From Saururus chinensis (Eukaryota; Streptophyta; Magnoliopsida; Piperales; Saururaceae): a DNA stretch of 64,000 nucleotides. Both the position numbers and the translations under genes were made by a program. Positions 23,930 to 35,894 of this stretch are shown here, one piece after another (position 1 is the stretch's first letter; each line of letters starts with the position of its first letter). Below the pieces are notes generated by a model. The model was given only the letters and a program-made list of their open reading frames with translations, had not been told where the DNA came from and ran no database searches. Location of the stretch: assembly GCA_035235625.1 (NCBI GenBank), contig CP141144.1, forward strand, positions 22,441,014 to 22,505,013, in the 5' to 3' direction.

Positions 23930-26404
23930 TCTCTAAGTAAGAGATTTTGATTTGTACCCATTATTTAATTCTTTCTATCATTATAACGTACATGTTTTTT
24001 ACATTTTTACAGTGTTTTTTTTCATGGTTTTAGTACATAGGTTTTGAATAAAAAAATAAAAATGATAAAAAAACACAAAAAAATTAGTGTAGATTTTGCT
24101 TGGTTTTGCAATTGGCTCTATTTTTGTTTTTGATAAAGTTTAGCTCTTAAGATATTATGAGATTAATTTTCTTTTAAGTTAAAAAGTAACATGATTAATG
24201 GTCAAATATACTTTAACTAAGAGAATGATACATTAAGGAGAGTGAAGATAAATTTAATTTTATTTTGCTTGATTGGAATAATCTAATTTTAAAAACTTGT
24301 ACATATCATGTTGAGACTCAAGTCACTTTTATGTATGAACATCAAAAGAGAATTTTTAAACATAATTTGACTTAGGCATTTGGATTTTAGTGGAGTCTAG
24401 GTGATCAAATTAGAGGATCTTTTGCTGGATTTCTATTTATAATTAAAAAAAACGAAAATTTCATGTAATGTACTTTATTGTTTATCAATCTTATATATTT
24501 TAATATCTCTTTAGATAATAGAATTGTCCTCATAAAGATGATGAGGAAGAGCTACCTACTTAGGTCTACTTGAGCTAGTGTAAATCTCTCATCCACTTGA
24601 CATCAAGAAACATGAACGAAAAAGAAAAAAAAGAAAGTGAAAGAAAGAAAAGAAAGGAAAAGATGAAAAAAATATTATGGTGCAAGTAGAGAGGATTCAG
24701 AAAAAGCTAATCCCTATAAAAATGAATTGAAGAAACATATCATAACTGAGAAAAAGGCATAAACATGTTGATTATAAGCTTTTTAATTATTTTTATCTTT
24801 TTAGGAAAATTATGTACATAAATTAGAGTTAAATAAAGTAAAAAAATGTGACTAGGCTCTGAACAAATTTGTATCAGTTTGGTTAAGAGTGATCTTATGA
24901 GTTTTAAGATTAAAAGAGACTTCATGAGTGGTTTTTCTTCAAAATTAGTAGAAGAGGATTAATGTGTCAAAAAGAACATAATAAAATTAACAGTCACATA
25001 CTAATGTGATTAATTTATCTAAGGAAAGGTATTAATGAACATAATATGTGGATCTACTTAGATTAAAATAGAATTGATTAAAAAATTGTCAAAAAGAGCT
25101 CAACTTTACTAATTTTGAATGTTTAATTTTTAATTTGAGTTTTAGATGTCAAATTATTTAATTTGATGGGAAATGCCTTGAAATAATTTTAGGAATGTAT
25201 TGAATTTTTTTTGGAATTTATATCATTTTTTTAAATTTTTAGAAAATCAAAAGTCAAATTATTTCACAAACCATCAATCTATCGTCCCATTCAATCAATC
25301 GCTGGTCAGGTTTTTTGTATTGAAGCTTGGTTTTAAATTTAATTTTACTCCATTTCAACTCTATTTGTGTCCAAATGTCGGCTAAGCTTTTGTGAAAGAT
25401 AATAGAGGAGATTTGAGTGAATTTTGGACAAAACACATTTGAATTTCCTTATCAAAATTGTAAATTTCTTCGGGGGCAAGGTATGTATCAAACCCAAAAT
25501 TTATTTTTTTAGTTGATTTCAAATGGTTTTTCTTGCGGTTTGAACAACTAGGAATTTTAGAAATAGGATGATCTTGCAATGGTTAAATTTTCATGCATTT
25601 TGATCCGTTAAAACAAGATTTCATGAATAATTCATGCGGTTTAAAGGTTTTTTTCACCAAATTGGGGATTTCAAAATTAGAGGTTTAGGGTCAAAATTGG
25701 TTGTTGTTTCGATAGAAAAGTTTGATCTACTCATAGTGATTTGTCTTAGGCTCAAATTTGGAGGCATTCTAACATGCAAAGTTTTTAGGGTCTATTTTAA
25801 ATGTAAAATTTGAATTTTTGGCATGCATTTCAATGTAATTTGAACTTCTAGGCTATTTTGACTCGACATATCATATATCACTAATCTAATAAGTCTTTGC
25901 AAGACTTAAATAGCATGCACAAATGAACATAATTTTGATTATTAAAATATAGTCAATTACAACACATATGTCATATATGTTCTTACAATGATAATGCCTA
26001 AAGAGAAAACAAACACGTAAGAAGTAAAATAAAATTTTGGGTTAACTGTGGTAATTTGGTATGTTGAAGTTAACTATGTGAGACCTTAACTACTAACAAT
26101 GTGATAAGGGTAATGGGTAATTGAAATTGGTTTAAGGCTGGCTTTAAATATTTAACTATGTTGTGTTACCTTTGTATTTAATTATAATCTTTTCTCTTGT
26201 TGATTATTTTGATATATTCATACATCTTTGTGGTGCCGGTAACTCTTGGGTGAATTTGGTGGCATTTTGGGAGAGGGATTGGACATTGACTACAACAAGG
26301 TATATGGCCTTGCTATATAGTGATGTAAGCATGGTGGTATTATTTCTTTGATCACATTTGTGTACTCACAAGTAAACTTAGGCTTGTAAAGTCAAACTTT
26401 GGCT
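23930..26404. other. Unassigned AT-rich DNA
   Basis: About 2.5 kb without a recognisable gene. A purine-rich GAAAGAAAGAAAAG run near 24620-24665 and loosely LTR-like text around 25250-25850 suggest old retroelement sequence, but I cannot align it to anything else in the window. Short overlapping frames at 25200-25580 occur on both strands and look like chance. Confidence 0.4.
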
Positions 26405-26525
26405 TGTAGCTTATCATACATTATAAAAATTTAAATTTTTATGATTTAATATTCGTATATGTGAAAAATAGCAATCACAGCCTGGATAGTATCTTAATTG
26501 CAACTATGTTGGATTTTGGAGATCA
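26405..26525 (+). mobile_element. Degenerate family-A-like LTR 3' fragment
   Basis: The series 'ATGATTTAATATTCGTATATGTGAA...CACAGCCTGGATA.T.TTAATTG' (read in pieces) follows the order of the family-A 3' region ('ATGATTTGATAT.CGTATTTGTGAAC', 'CATGACCTGGATATTTAATTG' at 16360-16420). It is too diverged to set borders. Confidence 0.4.
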
Positions 26526-27555
26526 TTAAAAATAATCATTTACTTCATGCACTCTAATGACTTAAAAATAAATATAAAAACCCTAGCTTGTTTCATTTAT
26601 TCAGCTAAAACAATTTCTCCCATCCGTTATTAATAATTCCATTAATAAAGATTATCATATTAATAGATTTATATGGTTCACTTTAAGTAATTGAGTACCA
26701 AAAACAATTTTAAAAGTCATTTTCTATTCTCTTAACTGTGACTCCCAATATTTAATAAAAAAATATTCTTTCAAATGGAACTATTAGTATGTAACAGTAC
26801 ATGATTGGCGTTTTGGGAGAGGAAGTAACAAAGTTCATGTCAGGACCCAAAATAGGGGGAAAACTTTTGGTGTACCACAGACAGCCACAGTTCCAATGTC
26901 GGGGGATGGAAAAAGTTTCTGATATGCAAGGGTAATCAGTAACCAATTCCTTTGGGAGCTAAAACGCTAAAAAAAGGAGAAACTGAATCGCAAAAAGATG
27001 CTTGGCGTCACCTCATACATTTCAGTTACTCGAATCAAATTTCACCACTGGTCTCACATTCAGCGCTGTGGTGCCAGGAACAACTGACTTCATAGCCATA
27101 CGAATAATTCGGAGAGCAAGACCCACTTCTTGGATTTCAAGACATTGCCAGGAATTATGCAAGACAACTTTCAGATATCTGAAAAGTGACTTGGCATAGC
27201 CTACTGATGATCGCGCTTGCAGTTTTACGGCCAAGCTGCGCTGTCACGGCATGGACTGCAGTTTTACGGACAGATTTTAATAAGAATCACCAGCTGCTTT
27301 TCAATTTACAATTATATTTAATTGGGTAATCTACGGCATGCACATAATACCTTTACACAAAATTTTCCACCCACAATCACTGAAATGAAGTGGTATCCAG
27401 TAAATGAAACATCATTCTACCTTGATATTTTCTCCTGTTACTTCTGGATTATTATTGAACCTTCTGAATCAGCTGACTTGAATATAAGAGAGGGCATGGA
27501 CGAAGTTCTCATAAAAGTGATCAGCATCAGAGTCATATATAGCGTCTTCACTCCT
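26526..27555. other. 3' flank of FBT1, with an unidentified short minus-strand frame
   Basis: This lies downstream of the FBT1 stop codon. The minus-strand frame 27234-27022 encodes a compact 70-residue sequence with an ordinary protein look (GYAKSLFRYLKVVLHNSWQ, GLALRIIRMAMKSVVPGTTA) and better codon texture than nearby frames. It could be an exon of another gene, a 3'-UTR peptide or chance. The preceding 50 bp contain a short direct repeat, CTGCAGTTTTACGG/TTGCAGTTTTACGG. AATAATAATCC near 27450 (minus strand) could act as a poly(A) signal for FBT1. Confidence 0.35.
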
Positions 27556-30500
27556 TTAACTTAGCTTTGCCTCTCCAAAGTCTTTATTTTCTGCCGATGT
27601 GGCATTTGGACTATCTTTGGGAAGAAGGCGGAGAAGTGGAAGAGGTAGCAATGAGCTAAGATTGCATATAATAATCAAGAAAGCCAAATGATCGAAGTTG
27701 TCTCTTGTGACATCAAGAACCTGAGTGAGGCCAGCACCCAATAGTCCTCCAGCAACGCTTCCCCCATTTGAGATAGACATGAGTGTTGCAAACAACGTGG
27801 CTTCCATTCCTTCTGGGCACAATCGTGCAGCTAAAACCAGAACAGGCATGAAGGATGCCTGAAATAAAAATAGGAAAGTTAATATCTTACAAAAACGAAC
27901 TGACATTTCTAATAAAATGTTTCTTCGATTTACTACTGAATTTCTAGACATTTATTGAATAATTACTATATAAAAGAAAGTAGTATAACAGGAGGAGGTT
28001 AGATAATCAGTGTAGTTCATAATACTACAAATAAACAATTCCACATGAAAACGGCCATATCAAAGGCTGGAAATCTTTAGAATCATCTACATTGCTAGCT
28101 ATTCTTCGAAAAAAATAACACTCCATAGACGTGTAGCAAATATGTAAATTTCAAAACCTAACTACATCAAATTACCTTAGCTGAGCTGCTGCCATTAAGC
28201 CAATGATGTTGCCATAAATAGTGATGAAATAATAATCAACAGACATAAGATTAAACATGGCAACAAAAGTAGGGCCAGGCATTCATGCGAGTCATAATGT
28301 CCATTAGAAGGGTTACTTTCATGAAGCCATTATTGGCACATCAAAACAGTGCAAATAGTAAAGGGTAAATTGAACTTATACCCCCTGAACTTTAGCAAAA
28401 TGGCACTTATATCCCTTGACATTTCAAAAACAGCACATAGACCCCCTGCCATTAACAAAACCCTTAGTAGTTATTTTCAAATAGCAAAAATACCCTTATT
28501 CACTTAACTGCTAGGGGGGTTGTAGAGGACCGCAATTGATGGGGAGCATGATGGATGCACCCCCTCTTCTACCCGTTTTCCTCACCATACTCCCATCGGT
28601 CATAGCCCCCTTAATGGTTATATGCAAAAGGGCATTTTTATCATTTAAAAATAACTACTAATAGTTTTGTTAACAAAGGGGGGGGGGGGGGGTGTATGTA
28701 CAATATTTGAAATGTTGAGGGTTAGAAGTGCTATTTTGCCCAAGGTCAAGGGGTATAAGTGCAATTTACCCAAAATTTAAAAGAAAAGAAAGTTTGGCCT
28801 ATACAATGCTAAACCTCAAATAGGCTACACATCTTAAGAGCAATTAAAAAGGGTATCCATGATACTTCGGAAATTTCCAGACAATCTAAACATAAATAAG
28901 CTTAAGCAACTAGATAAACACATTGTGGAGCGGACAAGTGCACAAGCAACTACGTAATCACGATGAACATAAACAATTTTATAAACCATATAATATAAAA
29001 AGTTTAAATTTTCAATTTGTACTAGTATATATTTTACTGTTTATTGAGCAGAGTTAGCCCAGCCCATTTCAACAAGTACATGCAACAGGTATACATCATT
29101 CAAAATAGAATCACCTGACCAAGGACTGTTATAATTAGCGAATCTCCAATAGCAAACCACTCATCACTTATGCCTAACCTTCGATTTAAACCAGTAACAA
29201 GTAAAACCTGAGTCCAACAAAATCATTATTATCAATAAATATGGGCTTCAACATATCTGCAAGGGTAATATTTAACAAAGATATAACACAAGGTACCTGT
29301 GTCATTCCAAGAGCCGATCCAATAAAGGTCGTCAAAAGAAATATCTTCCGCAAAGGAACATTCTTCAAAAATCCATTGTATAAGGCAACACCCAGCAATG
29401 ATGCAACAGAAGTAACAAGTTTGACTCGGCCCAGAAATTCAGGAGTGAAGTGAAGTTCATTTGTACTGCAATTGAAAGAATAATGTAAAGAGTTTCAGTG
29501 AAATCGCAGAAGGGCATGAATAAAGGCATATACAGATGTGAAACATGTGAAAGTGGTTCAACATCACTAGAAAAAGGACATCACGCACTATAAACAGTAA
29601 ATGGTGCTCAATTTCTCATGATTCCCAGCTTTATTAGGACAAAGTGGGAAATAAATACAGTGAGACCACATGTCATTAGAATTCACAGAAACTAAATGCC
29701 CTTGATTTTCATTATTGTTATAAAATTTCAGCCAAGTACAGAATATATTATAAATTAGATAAGATACAGGAATGCTGGCTGCATGCGCCCCATGATATGA
29801 TGCCCCCATGGACAATTTGGGCCCTGTGCCTTTGTCGTGGCACGTGTTTCGCCAGCATTGCTAGGGCAAGTGCTCATAGCATGTCCATAGAAATATATAT
29901 TGCTTAATCTTGATAGAGAAAATACTGAGGGAAACAAATATTATTCATTAATACTTCATGGACACCACTATAATAGGAACCTTTTTTAAGTCATTAACAG
30001 CAGTCCGACATCCACAAAAAACTGCCCATTTCATCTTTTTTTTATAAAGCATACTAACAATTAGACAAAATGCAGATTTTGTAAGGCACATTAATATTGA
30101 TTCTAAAATGTTAGCAAAAATTAAAATAATAAAATTTGTGTTTATAATGAAAGCTTACGTAAAATAGAACATGGCAGAGTCAGATTGCGGCGTAGCTTGC
30201 CAACAGAATATAAATAATGTGGGCAAAAAGATATTTGGCTGTTTGACAGCATCCCACAACTGCAATATATTCTGTTTGGATGTTTCAATGAAACTTGGAA
30301 CTGCTACTAAAGAAAGGTTAAGTCCTCTAGAAGCTCGGACTATGGGCTGTTCTTTTACAAGAACTGCTACTGCTGATGTTATCAGAGGGAGAAAAGCTGT
30401 AACACCAAAAACAAACCTGCAATTTTTCCAAAGAAAATAAAGACATTATATACAAAAACTATTCATATGGTGAAGAATCTAAAGAATCTTGAGATTGTGA

Positions 30501-33500
30501 GGACTTCAAATAAATAATTATACTTCCTACAAGACAAAAATTGGCCCCTTAAACATGCCTTACACCATAAGCATCCACAAGAGAGCCACTGAAATATGCA
30601 CTAACTATGCCCCCAAAAGCTGATGAACCCCAACATAGGGATTGAAGAGAACCAGATGTGCTCTGCGTCTCACCACGAGCTCTCTCAACAACCATAGAAT
30701 CTACAACCTGGAAATACAATTTCAGTTTCTAGATTAAAGTGTCAATTTAAAAGTACATTCTAGGACAATGTAAAGGATAAAAATACTAGCTACAACACTT
30801 CCATTCAAAGTTAATGTCTCCCATATGGAGAGACAACTAACAAAAGTAAAATTAACAACTCTTTGAGACAGACTGGATGTAGGTTTCTTAACAAGAACAA
30901 AATACAGACTCAACTTATGATCCACATTTTGCAAGATCACTGTACAGGAAAGAAGATAAAATACATTTAGAAAAAACTAAGTTCAGATGGTGTAAGATTG
31001 ATTAACTGCTAATAAACGGTAAAAATATGCCGTGCAGCCACATAATGGATCAATTCTCCTATATGAAACATTTAAGCCAGTCACAAGATATAAATTTTAA
31101 GCAATTCCATACAGAATTTTATGATAATCCCAGTTCTACTTCAAGTGTGATTTGCAGTTATCAAAGACTCGCCCAGTTTACCAGGATTTGAAGACTCAAA
31201 AAATATCAAAATTAAATAGAGTACAAATTACACTAACAGATATGAATTAGGCATACACGGAGACATTTGGAAGACTATTTGAAAATGTGTTACATTGCAA
31301 TGCCTTAAAAGAATATGTACTTTACTTATCATGACATTAATTCAGGTTTTTTTTCCACGAAAAGACACAAATGAGTAAGAACCACAACCTTCTTTTTATT
31401 CACTCAAAAATAGTACCCAAAAATATAAACAAAAATGTGAAAAACAAGCTCCCCATTACTTACAACGTCTGAGAAGGCAACTGAAAGAGATCCAAGAAAA
31501 ATACAAAAAGCAGCATCATATTTGCTGTCAACAAAACTGGCCATTAAACTCCACGAAAGAGCACCCAACAGCCCAGATAGGACAAGATAAGACCTTCTCC
31601 GATAACCAAAGAGTGGGAATGAATCACTGCCATACCATCACCAGTCAGACAGGACTATAAAGGGGAAACATCAAAGAAATATGACAATAAATTAATTAAA
31701 ATTTTATGTCAAAACCTGATAAATCCGTAGAGTGGCTTGACAAGCCAAGGTAGAGCAGAAAAACCAGATATAACAGCTGTCTAGAGCAATCACATATCAT
31801 TTATTAGTTTACTCATCGTGGTCACAACAGAAAAAAATAAAGGGAAATAAACTAAGCTGTCTAGAGTAGCCATATATAACCACCTAAAAAGAATACATGT
31901 ATATGACAATATCATGAAAATTAACTTCTATACCTCTGCTGGGTCGAGATGAAGGTCATCTTTCAAGTAAAAGCTTACAGCAAGCCTGGAAAGTCCTAAA
32001 ACACCTTGTACAAAGTATACCATAGCAACAGCAATATTATCTGGGGACATCTCCACACCAAAGCATTTTATGGAGCTCATGAGAGATCTACTTTTGTAGG
32101 GGGTGCTTTTATTACTATGTGAAGAATTCCTCTCAATATCTTGCTGTAATGAATCTCCTTTTCCTGAAAGGAGATTATTACTTGATGCTGCATGACAATG
32201 AAAAGACATTTTAAATTTAACATGACTTTCACTAGTCAATCATTGCAGAAAAAGTCAAATGATACTGGTAGGCAACAAGTTTAAATCATCCTTCAACTAA
32301 AGGATAACTACACAAGAAATTAAATAAATCAAGCAAATAAAATCACATGCAAGTATATGAGCTTGGCAATCATGAGGGCTGCTCAAGGGACCCATGTGAC
32401 AAAGTCCAAATTCCAGTCCAAATCTGTTTTGGCAAATTTGGATGGTCTTTTAATGTTTAAATCCCTGCTGGAGTCGAACTTAAATTTTCCAATTGCAATA
32501 CAAACATTGCTTCTCCACCCATATATAACTTAAGAAATAATATAATACCAAATATATTTACAAATGACAGTTTGAAAATATGAACTATTTGCCACATTAA
32601 TGCCAAATACCACGTTTCTGTTTGTGGTCTTATGTAAGGTGAAAAATCAATAATCATGTTATTTCCCTTTACCATTTACTAGAAAGCCTAGCGTTATAGC
32701 AGCCTACTTCTGGCAGATAGGTAAAGTATGATAGGCCTAAAAGGGCATAGATACCTGAAGGTAAATTTGGCAAATCCTTGTGATGTTGAACAAAAGAATT
32801 AGTCCAAAATCGTGCAAAAAGTTTGAATGTCAAAATCCAAGACTGAGTTCAAGTGAGAATCCCTGAACTCATCCTAGTCGGAACAAATTCAAACCAACTT
32901 TTTGAGATGTGACTCAATTTTGGCATTTGGCAAGGCTGAGTACAATTAAGATTGTAACTAGCTCAACCACCCACAGAGGTGAAAACTCTAGCCACAAGGA
33001 AAACAAAATAATATTACTAGTTTGCATAATGGTAATAGTTATTACCAAAGGACTACTAGTCCACTTGAGTAGGTAACCACTACAAAGGTTTGCACTTCAA
33101 TCAATAAATAAGCCATACATTGGCACATTTTAGATTCATTCTCTGACTTCATAAAAACGGCCTGTGCAAATTAGACACTACCATTCTAAGGTAAACTAGA
33201 ATTCGGACAGATCAATCTCCTCAATGAGCTCATTCTAGTAAATTTTTTTTTTAATCTTTCATTTCAAACCTAGTTCTTATCTTCAGAATAAAAAAATATG
33301 TTATATCTATTTTAGTTTCCATAAAACGTTCTCAAGATTTCAACAGATAAATGCAAGTTACCGAAGCATACTATTTACCACATCTACCACTCCAAGTTCA
33401 TCCATATATATTATGCCATGGGCTCCATATCTGGCCAACAACTGGCATAAATCGAAATCTTATAATGAGCTCTCCATTGATCAACAAGAAGAGCCCCATG

Positions 33501-34231
33501 TCATGCCTCAGCCCAATGGTCACCACTCCCTATTCCTAAAGAATCCCCACAGCTGAGCTGCTCAATACTACAGATATGACCGTAGCACATCCAGCATTAT
33601 ATTCATCAAAAGTGACACCAAACTGAAATGAATAATTCAAGCACTGCGCTTCTTTGCAGAATGAGGAAGCACTGCGCTTCCCTATTCAAGGGCATTGTCG
33701 TCTTTTCAACGAAACGTTCACAGTAGTGACATTATCTTAAAAGACTGAATATAAATATTCATTATCCAAATGATCTCCACACCATCACCCCATGAAACCC
33801 CAAGGCTAGATACCCAATCTCACCGCATGGTATCCATTTCCGCCGTTTCAACGGAAAAGATGGAATCTCTATTCCTTTCCCTTCCTCGTAAAATTGAACG
33901 ACAGCCACACAATCATAAATTAGCCGAAGGCCACAGAAATTCAGAAAAGAAGGGAAAAAGAGAAGAGGAGAGAAAAGGGACACGGAAAAAACTCACCACT
34001 TCTGCGATCTTCATACGACGCCATCCGGCGAAGCTCCTCCCGCTCCCAGCGATCCTTCCGTCCGTCGTCCCCCGACGGAGAGCTTCGCGGGGTTCTGCGG
34101 CGAGTCCGGGCACGGCGGCTGCGCCTCAGGGCTCCGGCGAATCGGGGGCGGAGGGGAGAAAGGGGAAGGGCGTGGTAGGGGAAGGGAAGTGACCAGCCGG
34201 GGAGGGAAATGGAATTTAGTGATGAGGCCAT
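27556..34231 (-). CDS. FBT1: Folate-biopterin transporter, FBT1-type, chloroplast-targeted (9 exons)
   Basis: Membrane carrier of the major-facilitator folate-biopterin transporter family; the plant FBT1 type is known as a plastid-envelope folate carrier. Exons on the minus strand: 34231-33997, 32187-31934, 31780-31716, 31626-31464, 30707-30559, 30416-30159, 29465-29297, 29207-29115, 27858-27556. They join in frame to 562 residues, close to the roughly 560 I recall for the Arabidopsis protein. Residues 1-78 are rich in Ser, Pro and Arg, a transit-peptide pattern. Family hallmarks are [16 protein letters not shown] (119-134), [11 protein letters not shown] (153-163), [13 protein letters not shown] (173-185), [27 protein letters not shown] and [16 protein letters not shown]. 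The text is hydrophobic throughout the core, as for about 12 membrane helices. All introns are GT-AG except intron 5. No frameshift or stop breaks it, so it looks functional. The start is the ATG that opens the Arg/Ser-rich leader in the GC-rich first exon. Confidence 0.95.
27859..29114 (-). other. FBT1 intron 8 with MITE insertion
   Basis: Begins after ...CTTGGTCAG with GTGATT and ends ...TTTTTATTTCAG before GCATCC. It is 1256 bp, against 89 bp for the neighbouring intron 7. About 400 bp of the length is the MITE at 28363-28771. Confidence 0.85.
28363..28771. mobile_element. Foldback MITE in FBT1 intron 8
   Basis: The left end GGGTAAATTGAACTTATACC is an inverted copy of the right end, which reads GGGTAAATTGCACTTATACC on the minus strand (19 of 20). 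The symmetry continues inward through 'GCAAAATGGCACTTATA' and 'AACAAAACCCTTAGTAG' against the right-hand GTGCTATTTTGCCC and CTACTAATAGTTTTGTT. There is no coding sequence. The flanks are A-rich, so the target duplication cannot be defined. A run of 15 G sits at 28678-28692. Confidence 0.85.
30417..30558 (-). other. FBT1 intron 5 with GC-AG splice sites
   Basis: The donor reads AAG|GCATGT and the acceptor TTGCAG|G. The Arg codon is split AG|G, which continues the family text YGVR-FVFGV. The nearby GT (TATGGT|GTAAGG, four bases upstream) would shift the frame. GC-AG introns are a minor but known class. Confidence 0.85.
32188..33996 (-). other. FBT1 intron 1 (1809 bp)
   Basis: The donor is AGTG|GTGAGT and the acceptor TTGTCATGCAG|CATC. 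The phase (one base of the codon before, two after) agrees exactly on the two sides. The interior is AT-rich; I see no other gene in it. Confidence 0.8.
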
Positions 34232-34450
34232 GTCGGAAATTGGAATTTTTTTATTTATTTATTAATTTCCTAATTCGTGATGCGGTGGTGAATCCCCGGA
34301 ACTTTCAGATGTCCGAGTCCGGTACGGGGACGGAAAGGAGTGGGGTCCACATCGTGGGCGAGAAGAGGCTTGTAGGGAGCGTATTTGAAGAGGAGGGCTA
34401 GCCACATATCATGGTTTAGGACCAAAGGCTGTTTAGAGCGATTCCCCTAG
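34232..34450 (-). promoter_or_regulatory. FBT1 5' flank / promoter-proximal region
   Basis: Immediately upstream of the ATG on the minus strand is an AT-rich TTAATAAATAAATAAA run, too close to the ATG to be a confident TATA box. Further up the sequence becomes GC-rich. At 34340-34350 GTGGACCCCAC contains GTGGNCCC, the class II TCP factor site pattern. The transcription start cannot be fixed from sequence alone. Confidence 0.4.
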
Positions 34451-35358
34451 TTTAGGGCTGTCAAGAGTACTTATTAGTTATAATAATTTTAAGTGGTTTA
34501 ATTTTAAAAGAGATTAGCTTATGATCTTTTATAATAATTTTTTAATAAAAAATATCATTTAAATTTTAAATATTTATTAACTTAATTTAACTACTTACAA
34601 CTATTTATTATAGTTGTTACAAGTTGCTATGTTAGAATCTTAAATGACTACATAGACATTGTGCAAAATGATTATACAACTTTTAGGTTGGTTTATATTT
34701 TATTTTGTAATTCAAATACACCAGTGTCTTTTTGTTTTTGATAATTAAGCTTACAGAGTATTTGTTTGTGCAAGGAAATAATTGGTAGGTTTGGAGTAGG
34801 ATTGTTGAGCTAGTTCAATTTTACTCGAGAGTTAGCTCAAATCAAAGTTCTAACTTGAACTAAACTCTTACTTAATCAATCTCAAATTGGCTTAGTTTGA
34901 GTGTTAGCTAGCTTAACTTTAAATGAGTGTTGTAGGTGGTTTATTTTAAGATTTGATATTTGTTAGTTGGAATCATGTTTATGTTACAAATCATTAGATT
35001 ACAAAATTTGGAATGATGATTTACTTATTGAAATAGGTTAGAATAAATGACCAAGCAGGTTTAAGTTAATTTATTTTTAAAATATGTTAGGTGATAATGT
35101 CATCATCCCGTCAACTTGAGTTGACCTAGCATTACTTCAAAGATACAGTAATGGTTGATATGCATAACTACATGATGATCTCAATCTTACTTACAAGATA
35201 GCTTTAAAGACATCCGGCTGTAAGAAGGCAATAGTCATTTTTCTTACACTTGGGATTTTTCTAAAACATGCAGTTGAGGGATGTTTTGGAGTTGGATTCA
35301 TATAATATGTACGAATTATTAAAAAAAAGGAGTTTTATTAGGTATATGCCATATATAC

Positions 35359-35444
<86 letters not shown>

Positions 35445-35894
35445 ATGTGTGTGTGTGTGTGTGTCTAATTATGTTTCATGTTTGATCCTAATAATTTATT
35501 AGCAACAACTATAAACACCAGTAGTAATGATGTTAGCTTTTTACCTTAGTATATCTGATTAAGTGAATAAAAAATATTTATTTTAGCCTCTTTAGTACCT
35601 TTAAAAAAAGGTAATGGATAATGGTTATCTGATTAATCAACCGATTATTAGTAGAAGGAACGGTTATGGAAGCACCTATAACGTTTACTTAATGAAATAA
35701 TTATAAATAAAGATTTGGAAAATGGACATGACAATAAAATAGGTTATACTGTAACTATATCGTTCCATTGGAAGCCCCACCCACATCCATATTTAGTCGT
35801 TCTATATTTTGAATACAATCAACCACTTTTTTGAAACTTATATCTCAAAATGTGACATTAGTGGTTTAGGATTTTAAGCGCGTATTTTATAATG
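34451..35894. other. Unassigned intergenic DNA upstream of FBT1
   Basis: AT-rich, no recognisable gene or transposon apart from the microsatellite at 35360-35463. Confidence 0.5.
35360..35463. repeat. Compound (CATA)n(TA)n(TG)n microsatellite
   Basis: CATACATACATACATA runs into about 11 TA units and then about 22 TG units, with a short ATATGTATG interruption before a final TG run. Confidence 0.95.

Noticed and set aside
26752-26946. A minus-strand 64-residue frame downstream of FBT1.
   Set aside because: No motif, no start context and no continuity with neighbouring frames; probably chance.
27556-27951. A stand-alone 131-residue protein on the minus strand.
   Set aside because: Its first 30 or so residues are intron sequence; a CAG acceptor at 27859-27861 joins the rest to the upstream FBT1 exons in frame.
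30555-30570. A standard GT donor (GGT|GTAAGG) for FBT1 intron 5.
   Set aside because: It changes the reading frame at the next exon and loses the conserved [14 protein letters not shown] text, whereas the GC donor four bases on keeps both.
33770-34192. A 140-residue plus-strand open frame over the 5' end of FBT1.
   Set aside because: It is the antisense shadow of the GC-rich first exon and leader. The minus-strand frame splices in phase to a conserved protein; this one has no recognisable domain.
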